From positions 186,001 to 250,000 of the forward strand of contig NZ_MEEX01000006.1 in assembly GCF_001724605.1 (NCBI RefSeq): a stretch of DNA of 64,000 bases. The letters run 5' to 3'. The notes under the pieces are model-generated. The model was not told the origin of the DNA, did not search any database, and was given only the letters and a program-made list of their open reading frames with translations. The translations under genes and the position numbers were made by a program. Positions 1 to 9,397 of this stretch are shown here, in pieces. This stretch comes from Phenylobacterium sp. SCN 70-31 (GTDB lineage Bacteria > Pseudomonadota > Alphaproteobacteria > Caulobacterales > Caulobacteraceae). Each line of letters begins with the position of its first letter. Position 1 is the stretch's first letter.

Positions 1-112
1 TGTCGCGCCCGCCGATCCGGCCCAGATGGTCCTCCATCCGGTCCACGCCCACGGGCGGACCCGGCAGGAACGCGCCTGCGCCTGTGATGAACGCGTCCCG
101 AAGCACCGACAT
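1..112 (-). CDS. 3-oxoacyl-ACP synthase III (FabH)-like protein, N-terminal fragment
   Basis: The reverse strand opens with ATG at 112 and runs in frame off the left edge, giving 37 residues that begin MSVLRDAFITGAGAFLPG. The pattern ITGxGxxLP followed by a short V-x-D/N stretch and an acidic helix is how FabH-type ketoacyl-ACP synthases begin. The catalytic Cys-His-Asn residues would lie outside the window. It is divergent from the secreted hydrolase at 212. The family call rests on the first 37 residues only, so another thiolase-fold enzyme is possible. Confidence 0.5.
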   Translation of the reverse strand, partial: MSVLRDAFITGAGAFLPGPPVGVDRMEDHLGRIGGRD

Positions 113-211
113 GGTCCAGAAGTAGCACCGCCGCCGCTCGACGCACGCGGTTTGACGCCTGTTCGCGGGCGCCCGGGCCGGCTAGCGTGCCGTCAAACAA
201 GGGGGACGCTC

Positions 212-1123
212 ATGATCCGCACCGCGCTGACGGCCCTGGCCGCACTCTGCCTCGCGACATTCGTCGCGGCGCCGCTCCAGGCCGCGGACAAATACGCTGC
301 CAACGATGGCGTGAAGATCCACTACGTCGCCGAGGGCCAGGGGCCGCTGATCGTCCTCATCCACGGCTTCCCCGACTACTGGGCCACCTGGAAGCCGCTG
401 ATGGCCGAGCTGAACAAGGCCGGCTACCGCACCGCCGCCCTCGACCTGCGCGGCTACAACCTCTCGGACAAGCCGGCCGGCGAGGCCGCCTACGCCATGC
501 CGAACCTGATCGGCGACGTGGCCGCCGTCATCGCCGCCGAGGGCCAGCACAAGGCCATCGTGATCGGTCACGACTGGGGCGCCGCCATCGCCTGGCAGAC
601 CGCCTTCAACCGCCCGGACCTCGTGGACAAGCTGGTCATCATGAGCGTGCCGCACCCGGCCGGCATGGCCCGCGAGCTGGCCACGAACGCCGACCAGCAG
701 AAGAACAGCCAGTACGCCCGCAACTTCCAGCAGCCGGGATTCGAGAAGAACCTGACCGCCGAGGGCCTGGCAGGCTGGGTGAAGGACCCCGCCGCCAAGC
801 CGGGCTACGTCGAGGCGTTCCGGCGCTCGGACTTCACCGCCATGCTGAACTACTACCGCGTGAACTATCCGCGCGGCACGGGCGCCGAGGCGCAGACGCC
901 TCTGTCCATGGCCAGCGCGAACCAGAGGGTGAAGGTCCCGACCCTCGTGATCCACGGCATGAAGGACACCGCCCTGAACGCCGCCGGCCACGCCGGGACC
1001 TGGAATTACGTCGACGCCGACAGCACGATCGTCATGCTTCCCGACGCCGCCCATTTCCTCCAGCACGACGCCCCGGACCTCGTGAACCGCACCGTCCGCG
1101 ACTGGCTGAACCAGCGACGGTAG
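212..1123 (+). CDS. Secreted alpha/beta hydrolase (epoxide hydrolase / haloalkane dehalogenase type)
   Basis: This is a 303-residue alpha/beta-hydrolase-fold protein. Residues 1-25 are a hydrophobic signal peptide ending near PLQAAD, so it should act in the periplasm. The oxyanion-hole motif HGFPDYW is at about 51-57. The nucleophile elbow GHDWGAA places Asp121 where serine esterases have Ser, as in epoxide hydrolases and haloalkane dehalogenases. The likely catalytic His is in DAAHF near the C-terminus. The start at 212 follows a good ribosome-binding site (AAGGGGGAC). The reading frame stays open further upstream, but that extension has no homology features and would bury the signal peptide. 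Substrate is unknown. Confidence 0.85.
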   Translation: MIRTALTALAALCLATFVAAPLQAADKYAANDGVKIHYVAEGQGPLIVLIHGFPDYWATWKPLMAELNKAGYRTAALDLRGYNLSDKPAGEAAYAMPNLIGDVAAVIAAEGQHKAIVIGHDWGAAIAWQTAFNRPDLVDKLVIMSVPHPAGMARELATNADQQKNSQYARNFQQPGFEKNLTAEGLAGWVKDPAAKPGYVEAFRRSDFTAMLNYYRVNYPRGTGAEAQTPLSMASANQRVKVPTLVIHGMKDTALNAAGHAGTWNYVDADSTIVMLPDAAHFLQHDAPDLVNRTVRDWLNQRR

Positions 1124-1223
1124 GGGCTATCCTTCCGAACGGGCGCCCATGCTGCCAGGCCGCTGTCAGCAGGCCTGCGCGAGGATGTGGCGGCCAGCCC
1201 GTGGAGCGCCTACTTTGGACGCC

Positions 1224-3467
1224 ATGCCCAGCCCGTCCGCCCCGTCCGGGGTCGCCGACATGTCGGCCGCCTTCGACTACGATGAAACGACCCTGCCGAT
1301 GCTCTGGAAGCCGCACCGCCCGGTGCGGCCGGAAAAGAGCGAGGGCGGCCGGCGGTTCAAGCTGGTCAGCGCCTACCAGCCGGCCGGCGACCAGCCGACC
1401 GCGATCGCCGACCTGGCGTCGGGCGTCGAAGCCGGCGAGCGGGATCAGGTGCTGCTGGGCGTCACCGGCTCGGGCAAGACCTTCACCATGGCCAAGATCA
1501 TCGAGGAGACCCAGAGACCCGCCCTGATCCTGGCCCCCAACAAGACACTGGCGGCCCAGCTCTACAGCGAATTCAAGAGCTTCTTCCCCGAGAACGCCGT
1601 CGAGTTCTTCGTCAGCTACTACGACTACTACCAGCCCGAAGCCTACGTCCCGCGGACCGACACCTACATCGAGAAGGACTCCAACCGGAACGAGCAGATC
1701 GACCGGATGCGCCACGCGGCCACCCGCGCGATCCTGGAACGGGACGACGTCATCGTCGTGGCCTCGGTCTCGTGCATCTACGGCATCGGCTCGGTCGAGA
1801 CCTACTCGGCCATGACGTTCTCGCTGAAGCCGGGCGACCGGATCGACGAGAAGAAGCTGATGGCCGACCTGGTGGCGCTCCAGTACCGGCGCAACGAACA
1901 GGCGTTCGAGCGCGGCACCTTCCGCCGCCGGGGCGACACCATCGAGATCTTCCCGGCCCACTACGAGGACCTGGCCTGGCGCATCAGCCTGTTCGGCGAC
2001 GAGGTGGAGTCGATCGTCGAGTTCGACCCGCTGACGGGCCGGAAGACGACCGACCTCGACGGCGTGAAGATCTACGCGAACAGCCACTACGTCACGCCAC
2101 GGCCGACGCTCCGGCAGGCCATCGATCGCATCAAGGTGGAGTTGAAGGAACGGCTCGACTGGCTGGTGGCCAACGGCAAGCTCCTGGAGGCCCAGCGGCT
2201 GGAGCAGCGGACCACCTTCGACATCGAGATGATGGAGGCCACCGGCTCCTGCGCGGGGATCGAAAACTACAGCCGCTACCTCACCGGCCGCCGGCCCGGC
2301 GAACCGCCCCCGACCTTCTTCGAATACATTCCCGACAACGCCCTGCTCTTCGTGGACGAGAGTCACCAGACGGTGCCCCAGATCGGCGGCATGTACCGCG
2401 GCGACTACCGGCGGAAGTTCACGCTCGCCGAGTACGGATTCCGCCTGCCGTCCTGCATCGACAACCGGCCGCTCAAGTTCGAGGAGTGGGACGCCATGCG
2501 GCCGGACAGCGTCTTCGTCTCGGCGACGCCCGGCCCGTGGGAGATGGAGCGGACCGGCGGCGTCTTCGCCGAGCAGGTGATCCGCCCGACCGGCCTCATC
2601 GATCCGCCGGTCGAGGTGAAGCCGGTGGCGAAGGACGGCTTCAGCCAGGTGGACGACGTCATCGACCAGGTGCGGCAGGTCACCCGCCAGGGCTATCGCG
2701 CCCTCATCACCGTCCTCACCAAGAAGATGGCCGAGGACCTGACGGAGTACATGCACGAGCAGGGCCTGCGCGTGCGCTACATGCACTCCGACGTCGACAC
2801 GCTGGAGCGCATCGAGATCATCCGCGACCTGCGGCTGGGCGCTTTCGACGTGCTGGTGGGCATCAACCTGCTGCGCGAAGGTCTCGACATCCCCGAGTGC
2901 GGACTCGTCGCCATCCTGGACGCCGACAAGGAAGGCTTCCTGCGCTCGGAGACCTCCCTGATCCAGACCATCGGCCGGGCGGCGCGGAACGTGGACGGCC
3001 GGGTCATCCTCTATGCCGACAGCGTCACCGGCTCCATGGAGCGGGCGATGGCCGAGACCGCGCGTCGCCGTGAGAAGCAGCAGGCCTACAACCTGGAACA
3101 CGGCATCACGCCCGAGAGCGTGAAGAGCCAGATCAAGGACATCCTCGCCAGTCCTTACGAGAAGGACCACGTCACGGTGCCGGCCGGCGTCGCCGAGGGT
3201 GACAAGCCGTTCTTCGGCGACAACTTCAAGTCCACGCTCAAGGACCTGGAGGCCCGCATGCGCGAGGCCGCCGCCAACCTGGAGTTCGAGGAGGCCGCCC
3301 GCCTCCGCGACGAGGTCAAGCGCCTGAAGATGCTCGACCTGGAGTTCGCCAACGAGATGCTCACCGGCGAAGGAGAGGCCGTGGACAGGGGCGCCGTGAA
3401 GCGCGTGAAGGCCGAGGTGCGCGCGGAGAAGGCGGAGGCGTTCCGAAAGGGGCGGGGGCGGCGGTAG
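1224..3467 (+). CDS. uvrB: UvrABC excinuclease subunit B
   Basis: UvrB, 747 residues, is the damage-verifying helicase-like subunit of nucleotide excision repair. It is loaded by UvrA and recruits UvrC. The Walker A motif GVTGSGKT lies at about 79-86, and the YYQPEAYVP beta-hairpin that inserts between the strands is near 130. Helicase motifs include DESH and the [13 protein letters not shown] segment. The C-terminal UVR coiled-coil (near 674-705, [18 protein letters not shown]) binds UvrC. I chose the ATG at 1224; an earlier in-frame ATG at 1149 adds a stretch unlike UvrB. I saw no GTTC-N7-GTTC type SOS box in the short upstream gap. Confidence 0.97.
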   Translation: MPSPSAPSGVADMSAAFDYDETTLPMLWKPHRPVRPEKSEGGRRFKLVSAYQPAGDQPTAIADLASGVEAGERDQVLLGVTGSGKTFTMAKIIEETQRPALILAPNKTLAAQLYSEFKSFFPENAVEFFVSYYDYYQPEAYVPRTDTYIEKDSNRNEQIDRMRHAATRAILERDDVIVVASVSCIYGIGSVETYSAMTFSLKPGDRIDEKKLMADLVALQYRRNEQAFERGTFRRRGDTIEIFPAHYEDLAWRISLFGDEVESIVEFDPLTGRKTTDLDGVKIYANSHYVTPRPTLRQAIDRIKVELKERLDWLVANGKLLEAQRLEQRTTFDIEMMEATGSCAGIENYSRYLTGRRPGEPPPTFFEYIPDNALLFVDESHQTVPQIGGMYRGDYRRKFTLAEYGFRLPSCIDNRPLKFEEWDAMRPDSVFVSATPGPWEMERTGGVFAEQVIRPTGLIDPPVEVKPVAKDGFSQVDDVIDQVRQVTRQGYRALITVLTKKMAEDLTEYMHEQGLRVRYMHSDVDTLERIEIIRDLRLGAFDVLVGINLLREGLDIPECGLVAILDADKEGFLRSETSLIQTIGRAARNVDGRVILYADSVTGSMERAMAETARRREKQQAYNLEHGITPESVKSQIKDILASPYEKDHVTVPAGVAEGDKPFFGDNFKSTLKDLEARMREAAANLEFEEAARLRDEVKRLKMLDLEFANEMLTGEGEAVDRGAVKRVKAEVRAEKAEAFRKGRGRR

Positions 3468-3488
3468 GGGGCTTGAAGCGCTGCCCCA

Positions 3489-4313
3489 TCACGAACTCGC
3501 CGTCAGTTCTCCGCGATTGATCCGCCAGTAGCGGACGAAGTCCGCCCGTTCGGCGGCGAAGCGTTCGGCCCACTCGGCCGGCACCTCGGAGCGCGGTTTG
3601 CGCACGGCGGGCGCTGTGGATGCGGCGGGGTTCGTGGCGGATGGCGGGGGGATGTCGAACGCGCGGGCGATGGCCGCCACGCCGGCGTCCACGTCCCGCG
3701 CCAGGTCCTCGTAGAACAGGTCGATCCGCGGGGCGGGGCTCTCCTCCAGGAAACGGGTCCAGTAGTATTCCTGGTTGAGGATGTTGCGGGCGTGGAGTTC
3801 GATCTTGTCGGCGTCGAACGGGATCTGGCGCTGGCGCGCCTCCAGGTCGCCGACCACCACGTCCCGCTCGTGCCAGAGTTCGGTCTCCACCGCGAGGGTC
3901 AGCGAGACGGCCTGGGCCACGAAGTCCTCGCGCCGAAGGAAGACGATCAGGTCCAGCGGTTCGTAGAACGAACGGAAGAGGTCGAGCCGCCGCGCCGCCT
4001 GGAAGCGCCACCAGTCGGTCTTCAGGCCGAACACCCCGTCCTCGGAGGCGAAACTCGCCGCGATATAGGCTTCGAAATCGTCCAGGTTCGGCGTCGGAAA
4101 CAGGCGGTCGAACTGCGAGATGTAGGCTTCGTTCAGGAACTCGTCCGGAAAGCCGAGGTGGCCGTACTCGCCGATCCGGGAGCAGAGGAGGGTGCTGCCC
4201 GTCCGCCCCGACGTGGCGATCAGGTAGCGCCGGATGGTCTCGCCCGGCGGCAACCGATCGTAGAACGGATTGTGCGCCCGCTCGCTCAGCCTGTCGCGAA
4301 TCTCGCCCAGCAA
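3489..4313 (-). CDS. Stf0-family sulfotransferase
   Basis: The protein resembles Stf0 sulfotransferases, which move sulfate from PAPS to carbohydrate or lipid acceptors. The 5'-phosphosulfate loop is SGRTGSTLLCSRI, close to the N-terminus, and LFYEDL further on fits the 3'-phosphate side. Other conserved stretches are FGLKTDWWRF and the arginine-rich FLRREDFVAQAVS. The start is uncertain. The only in-frame ATG is at 4493 and adds about 60 residues with no family resemblance. I prefer the TTG at 4313, which has GGGAG about nine bases upstream and gives 274 residues, a usual Stf0 length. It is convergent with uvrB and has no sulfate-activation or glycosylation neighbours, so the acceptor is unknown. 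Confidence 0.8.
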   Translation of the reverse strand: MLGEIRDRLSERAHNPFYDRLPPGETIRRYLIATSGRTGSTLLCSRIGEYGHLGFPDEFLNEAYISQFDRLFPTPNLDDFEAYIAASFASEDGVFGLKTDWWRFQAARRLDLFRSFYEPLDLIVFLRREDFVAQAVSLTLAVETELWHERDVVVGDLEARQRQIPFDADKIELHARNILNQEYYWTRFLEESPAPRIDLFYEDLARDVDAGVAAIARAFDIPPPSATNPAASTAPAVRKPRSEVPAEWAERFAAERADFVRYWRINRGELTASS

Positions 4314-4625
4314 CCCACAATACTCCCACCCGCCGGACGCCGGAGAAGGGCACGGAAATGTGGCGACAATGTCCCTGCCAGGTTGCGCAATGTTTCGACT
4401 GCACGGCCAGCCTGCGAGAATGTGTGGGCCCGGCGCCGCCTCGCGTGGCCGGAAGTCCTCACCCCAACCTGTACGGCGATCGACTGGCGCCATTCATGCG
4501 GGCGACAGGGAACCTGTGCTGTTTTCGGCCGTAGGTTGTAGCAGCAAGGTTGGCCGGTTGGGCGATCCATCGGGGGTCGTGGGCCGTATGTGACCTTGGG
4601 TGCGTCAGTCTTGAGGACCTTAAGA
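4314..4625. other. Intergenic region between divergent genes
   Basis: About 310 bases separate the sulfotransferase start and the small gene at 4626. I see no RNA gene, no strong hairpin and no convincing -35/-10 pair. An open frame continues the sulfotransferase upstream to 4493 but lacks family similarity. Promoters for both divergent genes must lie here. Confidence 0.5.
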
Positions 4626-4913
4626 ATGTCACCGTCTCTCAGCGTGGTCGCCGACAACGACCTGAAAGTCGTCCCCTCGAAGAACGAGACCGTCGCCGAG
4701 CGCGTGCGCCGGCTGCAGTCCGAGGCGAAGCAGCTCGCCAAGGATCATGTGAAGTCGCTGTCGGCCGCGATGGTCGAACTGGAGCAACTCGCCGCGGAGA
4801 TCGCCGAGGGCGGCGACGCCTATTCTCCCGGGGTCCGCGAGGTGGCCCGCCAGCTCGCCGAGGAACTCGACAGTCGCGCCCACACGCTCGACGCCATCGC
4901 CGCGCGCACCTGA
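4626..4913 (+). CDS. Small helical protein of unknown function
   Basis: A 95-residue protein. Residues 20-65 are strongly helical and charged, with heptad-like spacing of Leu and Ala (VRRLQSEAKQLAKDH and MVELEQLAAEIAEG), suggesting a short coiled coil or helical hairpin. There is no signal peptide or membrane segment. The in-frame ATG at 4626 is preferred over a possible TTG at 4590, because the protein then starts just before the regular sequence and GAGGACC lies upstream. The composition is acidic and typical of a real cytoplasmic protein. No function can be assigned. Confidence 0.6.
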   Translation: MSPSLSVVADNDLKVVPSKNETVAERVRRLQSEAKQLAKDHVKSLSAAMVELEQLAAEIAEGGDAYSPGVREVARQLAEELDSRAHTLDAIAART

Positions 4914-5077
4914 TCCGGCCTGTCGCGCGCCATCGGGAGGCCCTGCCGCGGCCTGTCGGCGCGATGACGAAGACGATACTCGCCAACGTGCGACGCCGGC
5001 GCCAATGTTCCGTAACGTCATAGCGAAGACGTCATGCCGGCCTGTGGCGACGAGATGGGCCGGGGTGACGGGACCTT

Positions 5078-5137
5078 GAACGACTGGGCCCCGAACGACT
5101 GGGCCCCGAACGACTGGGCCTTGAGAGACTGGGCCTG
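5078..5137. repeat. 15-bp tandem repeat, four copies
   Basis: Four consecutive 15-base units start at 5078, 5093, 5108 and 5123. The unit is GAACGACTGGGCCCC. The first two copies are identical, the third differs only at its last two bases, and the fourth is more diverged. The array ends immediately before the ribosome-binding site of the gene at 5149, so it lies in the presumed 5' leader. Confidence 0.85.
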
Positions 5138-5148
5138 GAGGAAGGCCG

Positions 5149-5427
5149 ATGAGGAACGATGATGTCCGGTTTGCGGTCAACCTGGCGATTCTGACGGCGC
5201 ATCGGCTGGGCGAGCCCCGCGTGCTGGAACTCTCGCCCGATCAGCTTCGCGACCTGCGGGACTCCGCCGACCCCGTCGACTGGGCGCCCGGCGTCCCGGA
5301 TTGGGCGAGCGGGCCCATGGCCCGATACCGCGACCTTCGCGTCGCCGAGACGGCCGGCTCGGTCGGGCGGGTTCTGGCCTGGGACCGCGCCCGCGAGACC
5401 GAGATGGTGCAGCTCATCCCCTGGTGA
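5149..5427 (+). CDS. Hypothetical protein, 92 residues
   Basis: Starts with ATG at 5149 after a strong GGAGGAAGG ribosome-binding site. The 92-residue product has no signal peptide or transmembrane segment. It is rich in Asp, Arg and Trp, with a VDWAPGVPDWASGP segment in the middle. It lies just after a four-copy 15-bp tandem repeat and convergent with the thiolase gene. I do not recognise the family. The ribosome-binding site and codon use support a real gene. Confidence 0.55.
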   Translation: MRNDDVRFAVNLAILTAHRLGEPRVLELSPDQLRDLRDSADPVDWAPGVPDWASGPMARYRDLRVAETAGSVGRVLAWDRARETEMVQLIPW

Positions 5428-5471
5428 CGGACGAGCGACCGAGACGTGCAGGGTAGGGATCGGCGGGCATG

Positions 5472-5501
5472 AAAAAGGGCGACGCCTTCGCGCCGCCCTT
5501 T
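5472..5501 (-). terminator. Intrinsic terminator of the thiolase gene
   Basis: Read on the reverse strand, AAAGGGCG and CGCCCTTT arms flank a short loop and run into a T tract. It lies about 25 bases past the thiolase stop codon, the right place and orientation for a rho-independent terminator. It may also stop transcripts coming from the gene at 5149. Confidence 0.8.
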
Positions 5502-5524
5502 CCCGATTCATGGATCGATCGACG

Positions 5525-6694
5525 TCAGAAGACCTCGAAGAGCCCCGCGCCGCCCATGCCGCCGCCGATGCACATGGAGACGACCACGTGCTTGGCGCCG
5601 CGGCGCTTGCCCTCTTGCAGGACGTGGCCCGCGAGGCGCGCGCCGGTCATGCCGAAGGGGTGGCCGATGGCGATGGAGCCGCCGTTCACGTTGTACTTGG
5701 CCGGGTCGATGCCCAGCTTGTCGCGGCTGTAGAGGCACTGCGAGGCGAAGGCCTCGTTCAGCTCCCACAGGTCGATGTCGTCGACCTTCAGGCCGTGGCG
5801 CTCCAGCAGGCGCGGGATCGCGAAGACGGGGCCGATGCCCATCTCGTCGGGTTCGCAGCCGGCGACGGCCCAACCCTTGAACACGCCCAGGGGCGAGAGG
5901 CCACGACGCTCGGCTTCCTTGCCTTCCATGATCACCACGGCGGCGGCGCCGTCGGAGAGCTGGCTGGCGTTGCCGGCGGTGATGAAGTTGCCCGCGCCCT
6001 TCACCGGTTCGAGCTTGGCGAGGCCTTCGGCGGTGGTGTCGGGCCGATTGCACTCGTCGCGATCGACGACGGCGTCGACGATGGACTCGGCCTTGGTCGC
6101 CTTGTCCACGACCTTCATCTTGGTCTTCATCGGGACGATTTCGTCGGCGAACTTGTTCGCCTGCTGGGCGGCCGCCATGCGGCGCTGGCTCTCCAGGGAA
6201 TACTCGTCCTGGTACTCGCGGCTGAGGTTGTAGCGCTTGGCGACGATGTCGGCGGTGTCGATCATCGCCATGAAGATGTCGGGGGCGACCTTCAGCAGTT
6301 CGGGGTCGAAGTTGTCCTTGCCCGCGCCCATGTTCGGCATCGAGATCGACTCGACGCCGCCGGCGACCACGGCGTTCGCGCCGTCGTTGCGCACGTAGTT
6401 CGCCGCCATGGCGATCGTCTGGAGACCCGACGAGCAGAAGCGGTTCACCGTCACGCCCGAGGCGGTGATCGGCAGGCCGCCCAGGAGGCCCGCCTGGCGG
6501 GCGATGTTGCCGCCGCCGTGGGCCACGTTGCCCATGACGACGTCTTCGATATCGGCCGGATCGACGCCCGACTTGGCCACGGCGTGCTTCACGGCGTGGG
6601 CCGCCATCGACACGGTGGGGGTCATGTTGAACCCGCCCCGGCCCGACTTGGCCAGGCCCGTACGGGCATAGGAGACGACGACGGCTTCACGCAT
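5525..6694 (-). CDS. Acetyl-CoA acyltransferase (thiolase)
   Basis: A 389-residue thiolase that cleaves or forms beta-ketoacyl-CoA with CoA. The acyl-accepting Cys is C87 in NRFCSSGLQ. The active-site His is H345 in [11 protein letters not shown], and the second Cys is C375 in [10 protein letters not shown]. The length is normal for the family. The ATG at 6694 has GGAGGA upstream; longer frames reaching 7171 have no thiolase character. Beta-oxidation and biosynthetic thiolases cannot be separated from sequence alone. No fadB-type partner is adjacent. Confidence 0.93.
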   Translation of the reverse strand: MREAVVVSYARTGLAKSGRGGFNMTPTVSMAAHAVKHAVAKSGVDPADIEDVVMGNVAHGGGNIARQAGLLGGLPITASGVTVNRFCSSGLQTIAMAANYVRNDGANAVVAGGVESISMPNMGAGKDNFDPELLKVAPDIFMAMIDTADIVAKRYNLSREYQDEYSLESQRRMAAAQQANKFADEIVPMKTKMKVVDKATKAESIVDAVVDRDECNRPDTTAEGLAKLEPVKGAGNFITAGNASQLSDGAAAVVIMEGKEAERRGLSPLGVFKGWAVAGCEPDEMGIGPVFAIPRLLERHGLKVDDIDLWELNEAFASQCLYSRDKLGIDPAKYNVNGGSIAIGHPFGMTGARLAGHVLQEGKRRGAKHVVVSMCIGGGMGGAGLFEVF

Positions 6695-6935
6695 TGAATA
6701 TCCTCCCAACGATGGGTTTTGAGGCCCCGGTCGGGGCTGATGTTGGTCGGGCGCACCATATGCGCGGAGAGGCGCGGTTGGCCAGAGCGCGTGAACAGGA
6801 ATCCGGATTCCGATTAAACGCCCGCTTGCGACGAGGATCTCCTGCGCGTCGCCATCGGCGAAACCCGCTTCCCCTTTCGTGCGCCGCGCACTAGGGGAGC
6901 AAAACGATCCGCACCCTTGCGCATGGGGAGTCCGC

Positions 6936-7910
6936 ATGGCGGCCGCTGGGCCCTTCCGTTCCGCCGCCGTAGCGCTGGGGCTGGCCCTGGCCGTGGCCGG
7001 TTGCGGCCGCGACGCCGGCGGGGATGGGCCGCCCGAACGCGGCGACCAGGCGGTGGCCCGGGTCGATGGCCAGACGGTCTGGGCCTCGGACGTGAAGCGC
7101 GAGGCGGTCGCGCAGGGGCTCATCGGCGAGGGTGAGCCGCTGGATGCGTCGTCCGACCTCTTCCGGCGCATGATGGACGAGGTGGTCGATCAGAAGCTGC
7201 TGGCCGCCGAGGCGCGTCGGCGCAAGCTGGACGAGGATCCGGTGGCCCGCCGCCGGCTGCTCGCGGCCGAGGATCGGGTGCTGGGCGACATGCTGGTGCA
7301 GGCGACGGTCGCCGACGCCGTCACCGAGGACAACATCCGCCGCCTCTACGAAGAGCAGGAGAAACTGGCGCGGCGCTCGGAAGAGATCCACGCCCGCCAG
7401 ATCGTGCTCGCCACCGCGGCCGAGGCCGAGCAGGTGCGCAAGCTGATCGCCGCCGGCGCTTCGTTCGAGGCGCTGGCGATGGAGCGGTCGCGCGACGCGG
7501 CCACCCGCTTCAACGGCGGTGACCTGGGTTACTTCACCCTGGACGTCATGCCCGAGCCTTACGAGGCGGTGCTCAAGGGGGCCCAGAAGGGGCAGATCGT
7601 GGGGCCGGCCCCCGTCGAGGGCGGCTTTGCGCTGATCAAGGTCGAGGACGTGCGCCCCGAGCAGCCGATCGCCCTGGAGGCCGCCCGCCCCCAGATCGTC
7701 CGTTTTCTCACCTACGACCGCATCCGCGACCTGCTTGAGACGTTGAGATCCAAGGCCAAGGTGGAAAGCCTGACCAAGCCCAACCCCGAGGCGCCCCGAC
7801 CCGTACCCCCGGCCGACGCCCCGAAGGCGCCGGCCGCCAAGACCACGCCCGCGCCCCAGCCTGCGCACCAGCCCGCGCCCCCGCCCGCCGCCAAGGAGGC
7901 CGCCCGATGA
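6936..7910 (+). CDS. PpiC/parvulin-type peptidyl-prolyl isomerase lipoprotein
   Basis: A 324-residue exported foldase. The N-terminus has a lipobox (AVAGC, lipidated Cys23), so it should be membrane anchored in the periplasm. A SurA/PrsA-like helical part occupies about 35-130. A parvulin domain (about 145-245) contains [10 protein letters not shown] and [16 protein letters not shown]. The tail from about 285 is rich in Pro, Ala and Lys. The ATG at 6936 gives the signal peptide; an earlier in-frame start would displace it. Its stop overlaps the argJ start (ATGA), so the two are translationally coupled. PPIase followed by argJ is a familiar alphaproteobacterial pair. Confidence 0.88.
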   Translation: MAAAGPFRSAAVALGLALAVAGCGRDAGGDGPPERGDQAVARVDGQTVWASDVKREAVAQGLIGEGEPLDASSDLFRRMMDEVVDQKLLAAEARRRKLDEDPVARRRLLAAEDRVLGDMLVQATVADAVTEDNIRRLYEEQEKLARRSEEIHARQIVLATAAEAEQVRKLIAAGASFEALAMERSRDAATRFNGGDLGYFTLDVMPEPYEAVLKGAQKGQIVGPAPVEGGFALIKVEDVRPEQPIALEAARPQIVRFLTYDRIRDLLETLRSKAKVESLTKPNPEAPRPVPPADAPKAPAAKTTPAPQPAHQPAPPPAAKEAAR

Positions 7911-9397
7911 GCCGAAAGCCCGCCAAGCCCCCGGTCGCGCTCAAGGCCAGAACCGGAGCCGCCAAGACCGTATCGGCGTCGAAGGCCGCGCTGGTCGCGG
8001 CGAAGCCGGTCGAGGTGGTCGGCCAGACGATCGAACGCGCGCTCGACCCCCTGGCCAGCGCCCTGAAGCGCGCGGCGCTCAAGCGCGCCGACAAATTCTC
8101 GCGGGCTTTCGACAATCCCGACAAGGCCGCGAAGGCCGACCCGGCGAAGGTCGACAAGGCGGCCATGCCCGTCTCGCCCCTCGCGGTCCCGTTCCCCAGG
8201 ATGACGCCGGTGCGCGGCGTGACCATGGCGACCGCCAGGGCCGGCTTCTACAAGCACGATCGCGAAGACCTGCTGGTGATGGCCTTTCCCGAGGGTGCGA
8301 GCTGCGCAGGCGTCTTCACCCGCCACGGGGTGGGTTCGGCGCCCGTCGACTGGTGCAAGCGCCACCTGGAAGCCAGCAAGGGCGAGGGCGTGAAGGCGCT
8401 GGTGGTCAATGCGGGCTGCGCCAATTCCTTCACCGGCCGGCCGGGCGCGGACGCCGTGCGCCGGGTCGCCTCGGCCGTCGGCAAGCGCTTCGACTGCCGT
8501 CAGCGCGACGTCATGGTCGCCTCGACCGGCGTCATCGGGGTGCTGCTGGACGACGCCCGCATCACCGCGCGCCTGCCCGAGGCCGAGCAGCGTCTGACCG
8601 AAGACGGCTGGGGCGCGGCGGCCCGCGCGATCATGACCACCGACACCTTCCCGAAGGGCGCCTATGCCGAGGCGGATATCGACGGGACGACCGTGCGGAT
8701 CGCCGGCATCTGCAAGGGCTCGGGGATGATCGCGCCCGACATGGCGACGATGCTCGCCTTCGTGGCCACGGACGCGGCGATCTCGCCCGGCGCGTTGCAG
8801 GCGCTTTGCAACCTCTACACCCGCAACACCTTCAATGCGGTCACTGTGGACGGCGACCGCTCTACCAACGACACCTTGCTGCTGTTCGCCACCGGCCAGT
8901 CCGGCGCGCCGAAGATCAGCCGGGCGGGCGACCGCCGGCTGGCCGACTTCCGGGACAAGCTGGAGGGCGTGTTGATGGACCTGGCCCATCAGCTCGTCCG
9001 CGACGGCGAGGGGGCGACCAAGTTCATCAAGATCACCGTCACCGGAGCCGAGACCGCAGCCTCGGCGCGAAAGATCGCCCGGTCGGTCGCCGACAGCCCG
9101 CTGGTGAAGACCGCCTTCGCCGGCGAGGACGCCAACTGGGGCCGGATCGTCATGGCGGTGGGCAAGGCCGACGAGCCGGTGGACCGCGACTCCATGAGCG
9201 TGAAGTTCGGACCGCACTGGGCGGCCCAGGACGGGCTCATCGCCGCCAGCTACGACGAGGCGAAGATGAGCGCCTACATGAAGAACGCCGAGCTGGAGGT
9301 GACCGTCGACGTCGGTGTGGGCCGCGCCAGCTCGACCGTGTGGACCTGCGATCTCACCAAGCGGTACGTCGAGATCAACGGCGACTACCGCAGCTGA
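7907..9397 (+). CDS. argJ: Bifunctional glutamate N-acetyltransferase / amino-acid acetyltransferase ArgJ
   Basis: ArgJ transfers acetyl from N-acetylornithine to glutamate and can acetylate glutamate from acetyl-CoA in the arginine pathway. The family part starts near residue 87 (SPLAVPFP) and includes the VFTRHGVGSAPVDWC region. The self-cleavage site is KGSGMIAPDMATML; Thr281 becomes the N-terminal nucleophile of the beta chain. The C-terminal GRASSTVWTCDLT and YVEINGDYRS are typical. The first 86 residues are an Ala/Lys-rich extension absent from usual ArgJ. The true start may therefore be the internal ATG of residue 87, although the ATGA overlap with the upstream gene favours 7907. Confidence 0.95.
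   Translation: MSRKPAKPPVALKARTGAAKTVSASKAALVAAKPVEVVGQTIERALDPLASALKRAALKRADKFSRAFDNPDKAAKADPAKVDKAAMPVSPLAVPFPRMTPVRGVTMATARAGFYKHDREDLLVMAFPEGASCAGVFTRHGVGSAPVDWCKRHLEASKGEGVKALVVNAGCANSFTGRPGADAVRRVASAVGKRFDCRQRDVMVASTGVIGVLLDDARITARLPEAEQRLTEDGWGAAARAIMTTDTFPKGAYAEADIDGTTVRIAGICKGSGMIAPDMATMLAFVATDAAISPGALQALCNLYTRNTFNAVTVDGDRSTNDTLLLFATGQSGAPKISRAGDRRLADFRDKLEGVLMDLAHQLVRDGEGATKFIKITVTGAETAASARKIARSVADSPLVKTAFAGEDANWGRIVMAVGKADEPVDRDSMSVKFGPHWAAQDGLIAASYDEAKMSAYMKNAELEVTVDVGVGRASSTVWTCDLTKRYVEINGDYRS

Noticed and set aside
150..198. GTTTGACG / CGTCAAAC arms 33 bp apart before the first hydrolase
   Set aside because: Spacing between TTGACG and GCTAGC does not fit a promoter, and the arms are short with no supporting site.
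1032..3170. 712-residue open frame opposite uvrB
   Set aside because: It lies wholly antisense to a clear uvrB, has a composition typical of high-GC antisense frames, and has no ribosome-binding site or motif.
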